Assembly: GCA_022822685.1 (NCBI GenBank)
Contig: JAJEAQ010000463.1
Coordinates: 1-11,106, forward strand
Direction of reading: 5' to 3'
DNA: 11,106 nt
From: Trichodesmium sp. jk18x7bins.61
GTDB lineage: Bacteria > Cyanobacteriota > Cyanobacteriia > Cyanobacteriales > Microcoleaceae
Shown: positions 1-7,559 of the stretch, one piece after another
Layout: each line of letters begins with the position of its first letter
Position numbering within the stretch: position 1 is the stretch's first letter
The notes under the pieces: generated by a model
The model's database searches: none
What the model was told of the DNA's origin: nothing
Seen by the model: the letters and a program-made list of their open reading frames with translations, nothing else
Translations under genes and position numbers: made by a program

Positions 1-19
1 TTCTTAACTCAGTTATCCG

Positions 20-73
20 CCATGTGTGGGACACATGGGCTGGACTCTAGCTATACGTCCCTAGTTGCTAGGG
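20..73. repeat. Two adjacent small hairpins in the gene-free left edge (1-281)
   Basis: Bases 20-38 form a perfect 8-bp stem (CCATGTGT / ACACATGG) with a GGG loop. Bases 59-73 form a perfect 6-bp stem (CCCTAG / CTAGGG) with a TTG loop. They lie downstream of purA but more than 200 bases past its stop, with no T-run, so they do not look like its terminator. The spacing resembles structured ends or scaffold RNAs of IS200/IS605-type elements, but no transposase reading frame can be recognised beside them. The rest of 1-281 holds nothing I can assign. Confidence 0.4.
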
Positions 74-281
74 GTTCCTGCTAGAAACGAACCGCACTCC
101 CACTTGGCATGAGTAAATTTTTAATTTTAGAGCAAGCATTAAGGGCTTCTTGTCTATTAACTACTCTAGCATATCCAACGGTGGGATTCATGAGGGGTTG
201 TGTGCGGAATTACTTCTGCACTTTATAAACCCCGTCTCACATGCTCAAATCTTTCAGGTTGTGGCAACTCCGGCTCCTCAG

Positions 282-1616
282 CTAATTTTCTCCAGCAGTA
301 TCACTAGGGTAAAAGAGATCTCGCTTTGGTCCATGAATTGGATCTTCTACTACAATTGTCTGGTCACGACTAGCTCCAAGAGACACAATAGCGATCGACA
401 CCTTCATCAATTCTGCCAAAAAACGCAAATAATCTAAAGCTTGCTGTGGTAAGTCTTCTAGGGTTTGACAATGTACAGTTGATTGCTGCCAACCAGGCTT
501 AGTTTCATAAATAGGCTGACACTTGGCTAACTCAAGAGGGCTACTGGGAAAATCTTCGCAACGCTGCCCATCTATCTGATAAGCTACACACACTTTAATC
601 TCAGGCAACTCATCCAAAACATCCAATTTTGTAATCGCCATACAATCCATACCATTAATTCTGACTGCATAACGGCCAATCACTGCATCAAACCATCCAC
701 AACGGCGCTCACGACCAGTTGTTGTACCAAATTCTGCACCTCGATCGCGCAGCAACCTGCCAATCTCATCATTAATTTCTGTAGGAAAAGGCCCTTCTCC
801 CACTCTAGTTGTATAAGCTTTTGCTACCCCAATCACTCTGTCAATCATCGTCGGCCCTACACCTGCACCGACACAAGCACCACCTGCCACTGGGTTTGAG
901 GAAGTGACATAAGGGTAAGTACCATGATCTAAATCTAAGAGAGTCCCCTGAGCTCCTTCAAATAAAATATTACGTCGTCCTTCGATTGCATTGTAGATTT
1001 TCAAAGACGCATCTATAACGTAGGGTTTTAACCTATCAGCATACTCTATATATTCCTTCTCTACTTCATCTGGATCTAGAGGGGATAAATGGTAAAGCTT
1101 TTCTAGAATTAAATTCTTATAGTTGACCGTCCAATGAACTTGCTCTTTTAATCTATCTCGACTCATCAAGTCAACTATCCTAATACCAGTACGCTCAGAC
1201 TTATCAGCATAAGTTGGACCTATCCCCCTTCCTGTCGTCCCAATTTTCTGACTGCCTCGACGTTCCTCTGACGCCCTATCTATTAACTGATGATAAGGCA
1301 TTGTGACATGAGCTGCTTGAGAAATCATCAAATTTGCTGTAGAAATGCCTAAAGCCTCAACCAGGTCTAGTTCCTCAATTAAAACCTTGGGGTCTATAAC
1401 TGTTCCAGAGCCAATGATACACTCAGTATCAGGATAAAGAATACCGGAAGGGATTAAGTGTAGTTTAAATGTTTGGTCATTTACAACTACTGTGTGGCCA
1501 GCATTTACGCCCCCCTGATAACGTACAACTACATCTGCTGATTTGCTCAACAAATCAGTAATTTTCCCTTTTCCTTCATCACCCCACTGGGATCCTATCA
1601 CGATTACGTTAGCCAA
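282..1616 (-). CDS. purA: Adenylosuccinate synthetase (PurA)
   Basis: Joins IMP and aspartate using GTP to make adenylosuccinate, the first committed step from IMP to AMP, in the cytoplasm. The 444-residue protein has the whole family signature: the N-terminal loop WGDEGKGK (residues 11-18, with catalytic Asp13), GGVNAGHT (35-42, with catalytic His41), the IMP-binding IGTTGRGIGP (125-134), and later GEGPFPTE, TTTGRERRCGWFD and ITKLDVLD. Length matches the family's usual 430-450. The frame is open for 21 more codons upstream, but those residues are not family-like. The start chosen is TTG at 1616, which restores the usual (M)ANVIVIG N-terminus and has a strong AAGGAG four bases upstream. It is transcribed away from the IscB remnant and stands alone. 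No clear terminator is seen after its stop. Confidence 0.97.
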   Translation of the reverse strand: MANVIVIGSQWGDEGKGKITDLLSKSADVVVRYQGGVNAGHTVVVNDQTFKLHLIPSGILYPDTECIIGSGTVIDPKVLIEELDLVEALGISTANLMISQAAHVTMPYHQLIDRASEERRGSQKIGTTGRGIGPTYADKSERTGIRIVDLMSRDRLKEQVHWTVNYKNLILEKLYHLSPLDPDEVEKEYIEYADRLKPYVIDASLKIYNAIEGRRNILFEGAQGTLLDLDHGTYPYVTSSNPVAGGACVGAGVGPTMIDRVIGVAKAYTTRVGEGPFPTEINDEIGRLLRDRGAEFGTTTGRERRCGWFDAVIGRYAVRINGMDCMAITKLDVLDELPEIKVCVAYQIDGQRCEDFPSSPLELAKCQPIYETKPGWQQSTVHCQTLEDLPQQALDYLRFLAELMKVSIAIVSLGASRDQTIVVEDPIHGPKRDLFYPSDTAGEN

Positions 1617-1626
1617 AGGTCTCCTT
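1617..1626 (-). promoter_or_regulatory. Shine-Dalgarno site that fixes the TTG start of purA
   Basis: On the minus strand AAGGAG (1621-1626) lies four bases before TTG at 1616-1614. It is one of the best ribosome-binding sites in the window. No comparable site precedes the upstream in-frame start at 1679. Confidence 0.75.
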
Positions 1627-1651
1627 TTAGGATAGTTAACACGGCCTATAA

Positions 1652-1679
1652 TTGTTACATCATCTTTGGTTGGTGTCAA
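1652..1679 (-). promoter_or_regulatory. Candidate purA promoter
   Basis: On the minus strand TTGACA (1679-1674) is followed after 16 bases by TAACAA (1657-1652), a fair match to a sigma-70-type promoter, placed 36 bases before the TTG start. It overlaps the upstream in-frame codons, which also argues against the longer protein. The -10 match is imperfect and this is based on sequence only. Confidence 0.35.
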
Positions 1680-1790
1680 TCATTTTTTATGAATTTTTGT
1701 TACAATGGGGGAGTTAAATCAGGATTCTGGAATCACTGAGGCTGGAAAATTAATTGCATAGGGATTTAGCCTGGAGGGAATCGGTGTCAT

Positions 1791-2237
1791 AGTGGCGAAC
1801 TTTAGGATTATGAAGTACGAGAATATTGGTTAGAAAAGTTTCATCATACTTATGTTTATTGCGGTAGGCAAGACAAAGTTTTCAATCTCGACCACTTTTA
1901 TCCTAAATCTCAAGGTGATTCTGATCAAGTTTCTTTCTTGGTACTAAGTTGTGTCAATTGTAATCAGAAAAAACTAATAAATTACTTGCTGAATTTATAT
2001 CTGAAAACCCAAGTTACTAGCATTAATTAATCAGCAAAAAACTACCTCTAACTGATGCTACTGCTGTTAATGCTACTCGTTGTTAACTTCAGGAAGTTCT
2101 AGGATAAACTGGTTTAGAAGTTGAAACAGAAGAGGGGTGGCTTTACTAAAGACATTCGCCTACTTAATAGTATCAATAAATCACATGAGACTTGTCGCTT
2201 TATAACAGAAAAAAATGCGAAAAAGTTGACTCTGTAA
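1791..2237 (+). pseudogene. Degraded IscB-type HNH/RuvC nuclease gene (IS200/IS605-associated), C-terminal part
   Basis: Translating 1791-2237 with frame changes gives a recognisable IscB series. First comes a YEVREYWLEKF helix (from 1809), then an HNH domain with YCGRQDKVFNLDHFYPKSQG and LSCVNCNQKK. A frameshift near 1970 leads to AEFISENP, then LPLTDATAVNATR (from about 2043) and TGLEVETEEG. After another frameshift comes GGFTKDIRLLNSINKSHETC. IscB proteins are RNA-guided nickases/nucleases carried by IS200/IS605-family elements, with an HNH inserted in a split RuvC. This copy is dead: several stops (1803, 2030s, 2070s, 2110), at least two frameshifts, the first Cys of the CxxC before the HNH changed to Tyr, and the RuvC-III HxLDA motif degraded to HET. 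The RRXRR and RuvC-I N-terminal region is absent. No guide-RNA scaffold was recognised upstream. Confidence 0.75.
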
Positions 2238-2361
2238 AGCTTATAGCTACTTTTTTTCAAAAGGCTAGAAATGAATACTCGGTCTAGGTTTGAACAATTT
2301 TGTTCATCTATTTAGAGACTGTTTATCAAGTAAATATTAAGATAGCTATAGTCTTTAATTC

Positions 2362-2430
2362 TCGTGGGTTACGGCGGAAACTAAAATTATTGTGAGTACG
2401 AGGAGGTATTTCCGTCTCACCCACCCTACG
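2362..2430. repeat. Imperfect inverted repeat of the cyanobacterial GTGGGTT...ACCCACCCTAC type
   Basis: Left arm GTGGGTTACGGCGGAAA (2364-2380) pairs imperfectly with right arm TTTCCGTCTCACCCAC (2409-2424), around a 28-base loop, followed by CCTACG. The CCCACCCTAC end recurs in the hairpin at 8146-8202. Short elements ending this way are frequent between cyanobacterial genes. It sits inside the debris between the IscB remnant and the deaminase gene. Confidence 0.5.
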
Positions 2431-2497
2431 CAAGGATTGAATCTGAGTTTTACAAATAATCTCTTAGCGACAACTCTATTGAACTGAGGCTACTTGT

Positions 2498-2728
2498 GTT
2501 GGTACTTATACTTCAAATAGTTTAGATGTTTGTAACTATCAACTACTATCAATTGCAGATTATAATGCAGCGATAGAGCAACATTTTAAGATGAAAATAC
2601 TACAAGATAGATAGCTATTAATGTAAGGCATTTATCTAAACCAGTTACTTGAATGATGGACTTAACTTTAAAATTTGAATAGTCAGGAAGATCTTAATTC
2701 TCTTTCTCAAAGACTCAAAAAATATTAA
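2498..2728 (+). pseudogene. Unidentified broken reading frame just upstream of the deaminase gene
   Basis: Frame 2 is open from 2498 to a TAG at 2612 and encodes NYQLLSIADYNAAIEQHF and following residues. The sense continues in frame 1 (RHLSKPVT, stop, MMDLTLKFE up to a stop near 2680), then returns to frame 2 as NSQEDLNSLSQRLKKY with a TAA at 2726-2728. The alternation of frames with protein-like composition and an end 18 bases before the next ATG suggests the decayed 3' part of a gene that preceded the deaminase. I do not recognise the family. It may also be chance in AT-rich DNA. Confidence 0.25.
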
Positions 2729-2746
2729 GGATCAACTCAGATATTT

Positions 2747-3793
2747 ATGGCTTTACATGCAGAGTTACATCGACATTTAGGAGGTTCTGTTGTTCCTAGA
2801 GTATTATGGCGGTATTTCCAACGCCAAAACCAGGAACTAGCAACCCGTTTTCCCAAATATCAACAATTTGAAGAATTCTATACCAAACCACGGAACACAT
2901 TAGATGAATATTTAGAACTACATACTTTAGTAGAGCAAGTTCAAACTATTGAGACATTACCATACTTTATTTATCGCTTAATTCGAGGTGCTTATGTATT
3001 TGAAAACTTAGCTTATTTGGAGTTACGTTATACGCCTTACTTGAGAACTCCAGACCATTTAACACAGTCTGAACGTATAGACTTAATGTCAGAAATAATT
3101 GTTACTGTGAGCAAGGCAAGTCAACAACATGAATATCCAATTGTTACTAGCCAAATTTTGTGTATGCACACTCGATTGCCTAATGAAGTTAATCAAGCAA
3201 TTGTCGATTTAGCACTACAAATGCCAGAATATGTGTGTGCTATAGATATAGCTGGTGGAGATAATCATTACGGTGAAAGAATAGATGAGTTTGTTGAATT
3301 GTATAAATATGCGCGATCGCAAGGTATAAAAACTACTGGACATCTTTATGAAACTGCCAATGGTTGTCATCCAGAATTACTACCTTATTTAATGCGAATT
3401 GGTCATGGAATTCAAATTCCATTAAAATATCCAGAATTATTAAAAGAAGTTGCTCAAAGAGGGCAATGTTTAGAAATTTGTCCAACTACCTATTTTAAAA
3501 CAGGTACAATGAATCATATGAGTCAGTTGAAGACAGTATTTGATAAATGTTTTGATGCAGGTGTAGATATAGCAATTTGCACAGATAACGCAGGGTTACA
3601 TAATGTACGTTTGCCCTTTGAATACGAAAATTTGTTGACATTAGATGTAATTGATTTTCGACAATTACAAGCTTGTCAAGAAGCAGCATTTCGGCACGCT
3701 TTTGCTTGGCCTCATGGTAAACGACCAGAGGAAATATTAACAAGATTATTACAGTCAGAATCTATAGTTACAGGAGTTGCAAGTTCCAACTAG
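2747..3793 (+). CDS. Adenosine deaminase family protein
   Basis: A 348-residue metal-dependent amidohydrolase of the adenosine/AMP deaminase family, expected to be cytoplasmic and to deaminate adenosine or a related aminopurine. Visible motifs are the zinc-binding HxH (His8, His10 in ELHRHLGGS), DIAGGD (167-172), the GHLYE segment equivalent to HAGE (His199, Glu202), RIGHG (217-221, His220), CPTTY (245-249) and TDN (279-281, Asp280 as metal ligand). Length agrees with the family (about 330-360). The Asp that usually follows the metal Asp (TDD, contacting the purine ring) is Asn281 here, so the true substrate may differ from adenosine. The ATG is the first in frame; TAAGG 16 bases upstream is a weak ribosome site. 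A HIP1 site lies inside at 3313. It has its own terminator and no intact partner gene. Confidence 0.88.
   Translation: MALHAELHRHLGGSVVPRVLWRYFQRQNQELATRFPKYQQFEEFYTKPRNTLDEYLELHTLVEQVQTIETLPYFIYRLIRGAYVFENLAYLELRYTPYLRTPDHLTQSERIDLMSEIIVTVSKASQQHEYPIVTSQILCMHTRLPNEVNQAIVDLALQMPEYVCAIDIAGGDNHYGERIDEFVELYKYARSQGIKTTGHLYETANGCHPELLPYLMRIGHGIQIPLKYPELLKEVAQRGQCLEICPTTYFKTGTMNHMSQLKTVFDKCFDAGVDIAICTDNAGLHNVRLPFEYENLLTLDVIDFRQLQACQEAAFRHAFAWPHGKRPEEILTRLLQSESIVTGVASSN
3313..3320. repeat. HIP1 octamer palindrome (one of five)
   Basis: GCGATCGC, the highly iterated palindrome typical of many cyanobacterial genomes. Further exact copies are at 4596-4603, 8880-8887, 9325-9332 and 9799-9806. The last two lie at the same place in the two long direct repeats. 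This is the main base-level evidence for the cyanobacterial origin. Confidence 0.9.
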
Positions 3794-3823
3794 CATTAAA
3801 ATTGACATCCTACTGAAACCTGT

Positions 3824-3857
3824 AAAACAGCTCAACTCTATGGTAGGCTGTTTTTTT
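3824..3857 (+). terminator. Rho-independent terminator after the deaminase gene
   Basis: AAAACAGC (3824-3831) pairs with GCTGTTTT (3847-3854) across a 15-base loop, and the right arm runs into seven Ts. It begins 31 bases after the stop codon at 3791-3793, so the deaminase transcript probably ends here. Confidence 0.7.
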
Positions 3858-4278
3858 ATTGAATACCATTTACCAAAAACTTTGCTATAGCTGGATTTTC
3901 TACTTTTAAATATTATTTGTTGCAGTGAATGCTAAGTATTGAGAATTTTTTTCTCATAGTTGTTCTTTTAGCTGCAAAATATATTGGAATTTGGACTAAT
4001 ATAAAATTGGTTAGCGTCAATATTACTCTAACTAAAAGCGGAAAAATATTTCCGTTTATCCATTCAAAAAAAATCGCATAAAAATAGCAATAATTGATAA
4101 TTCAACCAGACTTATAAGGAACTTTTTTATCTCTTTTAATTCTTTACAGATAATTTCTAGTGTTCCTCTCCTCAAGGAAGCTAAATCAGCTTATCAAAAG
4201 GTACTTTTTCCAAACCTTCTTCTAATACCAATTCTCAAAAAGAAGAGCACAAATAATGATAAACACTCAGCCATTAAC

Positions 4279-4313
4279 TCTCAGTTCCTGAGTCACTAGC
4301 TCAGGAACTGAGA
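4279..4313. repeat. Perfect 14-bp hairpin
   Basis: TCTCAGTTCCTGAG (4279-4292) and CTCAGGAACTGAGA (4300-4313) are exact reverse complements around a 7-base loop. Each arm is itself nearly palindromic (CTCAG...CTGAG). There is no T-run after it and no gene near enough to terminate, so it is more likely part of a small mobile repeat than a terminator. Confidence 0.7.
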
Positions 4314-4427
4314 ATACTTAAATCCTTAAATTATCAGCTCGCAAACCCCTGACGCGGAATTTGAAAAAGTAAAAATCATGCTGGCTTCATTCATTCAAAA
4401 GCTGACTGCTGATAGCTGAATGCTTAC

Positions 4428-4490
4428 CAAATAATTGAACACCTCGCCATGTGAAATAATTACCTGAAATGATTGTCAGTTAAAATTTTT
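4428..4490 (+). repeat. Dispersed repeat family, copy A
   Basis: Starts CAAATAATTGAACACCTCG, continues with CCATGTGAAATAATTACC, then TGAAATGATTGTCAGTTAAA. It aligns by eye with 4825-4887 and with the reverse complement of 9661-9718. A further partial match (ATACCAATTCTCAA and CAAATAAT) lies at 4225-4268. Confidence 0.6.
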
Positions 4491-4824
4491 AACTAAATCC
4501 AAGATTGCTTCACTTCCCTCGCAACGCTCCGCACTTTTAATTTTTGACTTTTGAATCCATGACTTCCGTGAAATCCTATAAGTCTTACGATACTAGCGAT
4601 CGCCAGGTTTAGTATTGTTTATTGTTATACCAGTCCACTTAAATTATCGGGCGTTGCTGAATGGTAATGATTTTTAGATTAACTATCAAAGAAAAAAATA
4701 TATTTTCCGATTTTACCCTCAGCTACTGACATTATATTTGAGCAAGGCCAATTATCGGCTTTTGACAGAAGGAGTCAGAAGACAAAAGTGAGCAGACTTT
4801 TTCTATCTGGTGGGATTCAAGTTA

Positions 4825-4887
4825 CAAATAATTTCAATCTCGTTGTGTGAAATAGTAGCCTGAAATTATTATCAGTTAAAGTTTTCA
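4825..4887 (+). repeat. Dispersed repeat family, copy B
   Basis: Reads CAAATAATTTCAATCTCG, then TTGTGTGAAATAGTAGCC, then TGAAATTATTATCAGTTAAA. It is the same layout as copy A with scattered substitutions and almost no length change. Confidence 0.6.
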
Positions 4888-5017
4888 GCAAAACTCACCT
4901 TACTATTGATTTTTGAATCAATTTTTTCTGAGAGGGCAACAAGATTAAAATAATTGATCAATCAAGAAATACTTCTACAACCACTCATAATTGACCTCAG
5001 ACAGTCAAACAGCTAAA

Positions 5018-5929
5018 ATGAACCTCAATAATCTTTATGACTCTATATCTTTGCTTTCACCAATTATCAACTTATTTTTAATCTGTTGTCTATTAAATTT
5101 TGGCGGCAATAACCAAGCAAAATTTACAGAAAAAAAACAGAATAAACTTTGTCAAAAGAGCAACTATCTTCCCTAACTACCAAAGTATCAGATGAAATTT
5201 TCCAAAACGAAATCAAAGCTACCCAACCTTGGAAAATAGCCTATATTCTCAAAACAAGTCCAGAATAACCATACTGGAAAGATGTAAAAAGGTGCAGAAG
5301 CAGCAGCACAAAATTTTGGTGTCAATATTAATATAGTTAGTCCTGAAAAGCCGCAAACAAAAGAATTTTTATAAGACGAAATTACCCTCATGGCTAACTT
5401 AATTAAAACAGGAGAAATGGATGGAATTATTATCGGTCATACTGATTCAATTAGATTAATTCCTGTAGTAGAAAAAGCTATTGATTCAGGAATACCAGTA
5501 ATTGCTATGGTTCCCCCAATAAATATTAATAAAATACTCACTTTTGTGGGATTTGATAATTTTGCTGCTGGAAAATCAGCTAGTGAGTGGGTAGTTAAAA
5601 AATTAGGAAGAAAAGATCAAATGGTAATCTTAGATGGTGCCCATAATCATGATAATGCTATTAACCGTCGCCAAGGATTTATGGCTGGTTTAAAAACAGG
5701 AAATATGAAAGTACTTGCTATTGACTCGGCTAACTGGGATAAATCAAAAGGCAAAAAGATTGTCACAACATGGTTATAAAAATTTGACAACATTGACGCA
5801 ATTATAGCAGCAAACGATAGTATGGCACTAGGCGCAAGTCAAGCATTAGAAGAGAATAACTATCAGGAAATAACTATTACTGGGTTTGATGCTCTAGAAG
5901 ATGGTTTAAAAGGAATTAAAAGCAACTAG
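5018..5929 (+). pseudogene. Periplasmic sugar-binding-type domain, broken; N-terminal part of a decayed sensor gene
   Basis: Begins at ATG 5018 with a hydrophobic export/anchor segment (SPIINLFLICCLLNF). The frame is lost near 5130 and resumes one frame off as LSSLTTKVSDEIF, then PWKIAYILKTSPE-stop-PYWKDVK. It returns to the first frame at a run of five As (5286-5290; four would restore the frame) as KGAEAAAQNFGV. The rest is a Peripla_BP_4/RbsB-like fold: DGIIIGHTDS, GIPVIAMVPP, FVGFDNFAAGKSASEWV, LDGAHNHDNAINRRQGFMAG, IIAANDSMALGASQAL and ITITGFDALEDGLKGIKSN. In-frame stops at about 5266, 5372 and 5777 interrupt it; the latter two would arise from CAA to TAA changes. A TAG at 5927 ends it at the deletion junction. 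The longest open piece is 5390-5779. Such domains bind sugars for ABC transporters or, when fused to kinases, for sensing. Confidence 0.85.
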
Positions 5930-5936
5930 CCTACCA

Positions 5937-6454
5937 GGAGTCGGTAGTATTTTTTTGTAGATATAGATTTGCCTTTAGCTCCCGAATTACTACAGGAAGT
6001 TAATTCAAGTTCGTCATTAATTACTACTTTAGAATCAAATAATTCACAATCAACAAAAAAATCAGCTCTACCCATTCTCCCCGCAGAAGATAATCCTGTA
6101 AATCAAACAATTGCTAAAAGAATGTTACATTGCTTAGGCTATACCATTGATATAGTAAATAACGGTTTGGCAGCAGTTGAAGCAGTTAAAAATCAATCTT
6201 ATGATGTCATCTTTATGGATATACAAATGCCAGAAATGGATGGGTTAGAAGCTACCCATCACATTCGTGAAAAGTTGGAAAATTCAGAATGTACTTTTCA
6301 ACCAGGGATTATTGCCATGACTGCAAATGCTATGAAAGAAGAACGAGAAAATTGTCTAAATGCTGGTATGAATGACTATCTAACTAAATCTGTCAAATTA
6401 GATCAACTTGCTGAAACTCTAGAAAAATTTCAAAAATTATCCTTAAGAAGCTAG
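5937..6454 (+). pseudogene. Receiver (response-regulator) domain, C-terminal remnant of a hybrid histidine kinase
   Basis: The open frame 5969-6454 would encode 161 residues from a TTG with no ribosome site. It holds an apparently complete CheY-like receiver: acidic pair Glu40-Asp41 (AEDN), phosphoacceptor Asp84 (FMDIQMPEMDG), Thr118 (AMTANA) and Lys140. The usual TKP is TKS, and LLAEDN has become LPAEDN. Just upstream, 5937-5955 in another frame reads GVGSIF, the sequence that normally closes a histidine-kinase ATPase domain, and one missing T in the run of seven would join it to VDIDLPLAPELL. So this is the tail of a hybrid kinase whose HisKA and most of the HATPase are deleted. The same frame holds the binding-protein remnant immediately upstream. 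It could still be translated as a stand-alone receiver, but no start supports that. Confidence 0.8.
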
Positions 6455-6578
6455 AAGGCAAAAGGAAATAAGTTTTTTTCACTTAGGTTAATAGCAAATC
6501 TTTATAATTACAGCTTTCCTCCATATAAGGATTTAGAGATTTTTATTTTCGTCGAACTCACGTTAATAAAGCTCCTAT

Positions 6579-7559
6579 CTAAGTGACACCACAGCCGTGA
6601 AACCAATCAACAGCATCCTGAAGCGCAAATTTAATTGGAGATTGAGGTAAACCCAATTCTTTCACAGCTTTTGACGCATCATAATACATCCTTTTTTGAG
6701 ACATCCGTACCCCATCCAAAGGTACAGAAGATTGTTTTCCCCAGGAAGCCAGAAATTTTTCATCAACCCATGCCAAAATCAACGGTAACCAAAAAGGAAT
6801 AGTCAGTCTCGGAGCAGGTAAACCTGTAACTTCCTCTAATAAGTCAAGTAACGCTTTAAGTGTCAGATTTTGATGGCCGAGAATATAACGCTCGCCCCTT
6901 TTCCCTCTCTCCAATGCCAACAAATGCCCCCAAGCCACATCCCGAACATCAATAAAATTTAAACCAGTATCCACATAAGCAGGCATTTGGCCACGTAAAA
7001 ATCTGACAATAATATCACCAGTAGGAGTAGGCTTAATATCCCAAGGGCCGATAGGAGCAGTAGGATTAACAATCACCACATCTTGCCCCATCCTCACTGC
7101 CTTAACTGCCTCTTGTTCAGCCAAAAACTTAGACTTTTTATAATCACCCACTAATTTTTCTAGTGGGCACTGATAAGTTTCATCAACAACTCTACCAGAA
7201 ATCTCCACCCCAATCGCAGCAACAGAACTTGTATAAACCGTTCGTTCAATTCCCGCCCGTTGGGCAGCACTCAAAATATTGCGCGTACCAAACACATTAT
7301 TTTTGTAGACCAATTCTCGATCCTTTTGCCACAAAGAATAATGAGCTGCCAAATGAAATAAAACCTGACATCCCTTCATCAACTCAGACAAGTGGTCGTC
7401 ATTTAAGTCACTCACAACAATTTCCACATCCAAACCCTGGAAATTATCAAGACAACTCGTCGGGCGAACCAGCGATCGAACAGTATAGCCCTGCTGTAAC
7501 AACAACCGCACTAAGTTGGCTCCGATAAAACCACTTCCACCAGTAACAAAAGCTTTCAT
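6579..7559 (-). CDS. hpnA: HpnA-like NAD-dependent epimerase/dehydratase (hopanoid-associated sugar epimerase family)
   Basis: Extended short-chain dehydrogenase/reductase, 326 residues, cytoplasmic. The N-terminal Rossmann motif TGGSGFIG (6-13) binds NAD(P), Ser111/Ser112 in YTSSVA and the YxxxK pair Tyr140/Lys144 (GDYKKSKFLAE) form the catalytic site. HLAAHYSLW (69-77), VNPTAPIGPWDIKPTPTG (164-181), MPAYVDTGLN (192-201) and GERYILG (222-228) are characteristic of the HpnA family, which is often found with hopanoid synthesis genes. Its exact reaction is not established, and dihydroflavonol-reductase-like is a common alternative label. No hopanoid gene lies next to it here. I chose ATG at 7559 because it starts directly with MKAFVTGG; a TTG ten codons upstream adds unlike residues. 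No strong ribosome site or terminator is visible. Confidence 0.88.
   Translation of the reverse strand: MKAFVTGGSGFIGANLVRLLLQQGYTVRSLVRPTSCLDNFQGLDVEIVVSDLNDDHLSELMKGCQVLFHLAAHYSLWQKDRELVYKNNVFGTRNILSAAQRAGIERTVYTSSVAAIGVEISGRVVDETYQCPLEKLVGDYKKSKFLAEQEAVKAVRMGQDVVIVNPTAPIGPWDIKPTPTGDIIVRFLRGQMPAYVDTGLNFIDVRDVAWGHLLALERGKRGERYILGHQNLTLKALLDLLEEVTGLPAPRLTIPFWLPLILAWVDEKFLASWGKQSSVPLDGVRMSQKRMYYDASKAVKELGLPQSPIKFALQDAVDWFHGCGVT

Larger units (their letters stand above)
3858..5017. other. Gene-free, AT-rich spacer containing dispersed repeats
   Basis: About 1.16 kb with no credible coding frame on either strand. It contains a 16-base imperfect palindrome (4039-4054), a 14-bp perfect hairpin (4279-4313), two copies of a dispersed repeat (4428-4490 and 4825-4887), a HIP1 site (4596) and a GGCGTTGCTGAAT sequence (4650-4662) that resembles the terminal repeats of some IS5-type elements. 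Nothing here suggests an RNA gene that I can name. Confidence 0.6.

Noticed and set aside
150..437. Open frame of 95 codons on the plus strand
   Set aside because: Overlaps the 3' end of purA on the opposite strand, shows no domain and has low-complexity, untypical composition.
1680..1790. Guide-RNA scaffold for the IscB remnant
   Set aside because: No stable conserved structure could be recognised upstream, and the gene's N-terminal half is missing, so the scaffold is probably lost.
3495..3743. Open frame of 82 codons on the minus strand
   Set aside because: Lies wholly inside the deaminase gene on the other strand and shows no family features.
4039..4054. Palindrome CGGAAAAATATTTCCG as an operator
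   Set aside because: Imperfect in the centre, AT-rich and more than 900 bases from the next start codon. No regulator or promoter nearby supports a function.
5188..5391. Open frame of 67 codons on the minus strand
   Set aside because: Antisense to the binding-protein remnant, whose translated motifs are clear on the plus strand.
7163..7528. Open frame of 121 codons on the plus strand
   Set aside because: Antisense to hpnA, rich in Gln, Pro and Ser as expected of a shadow frame.
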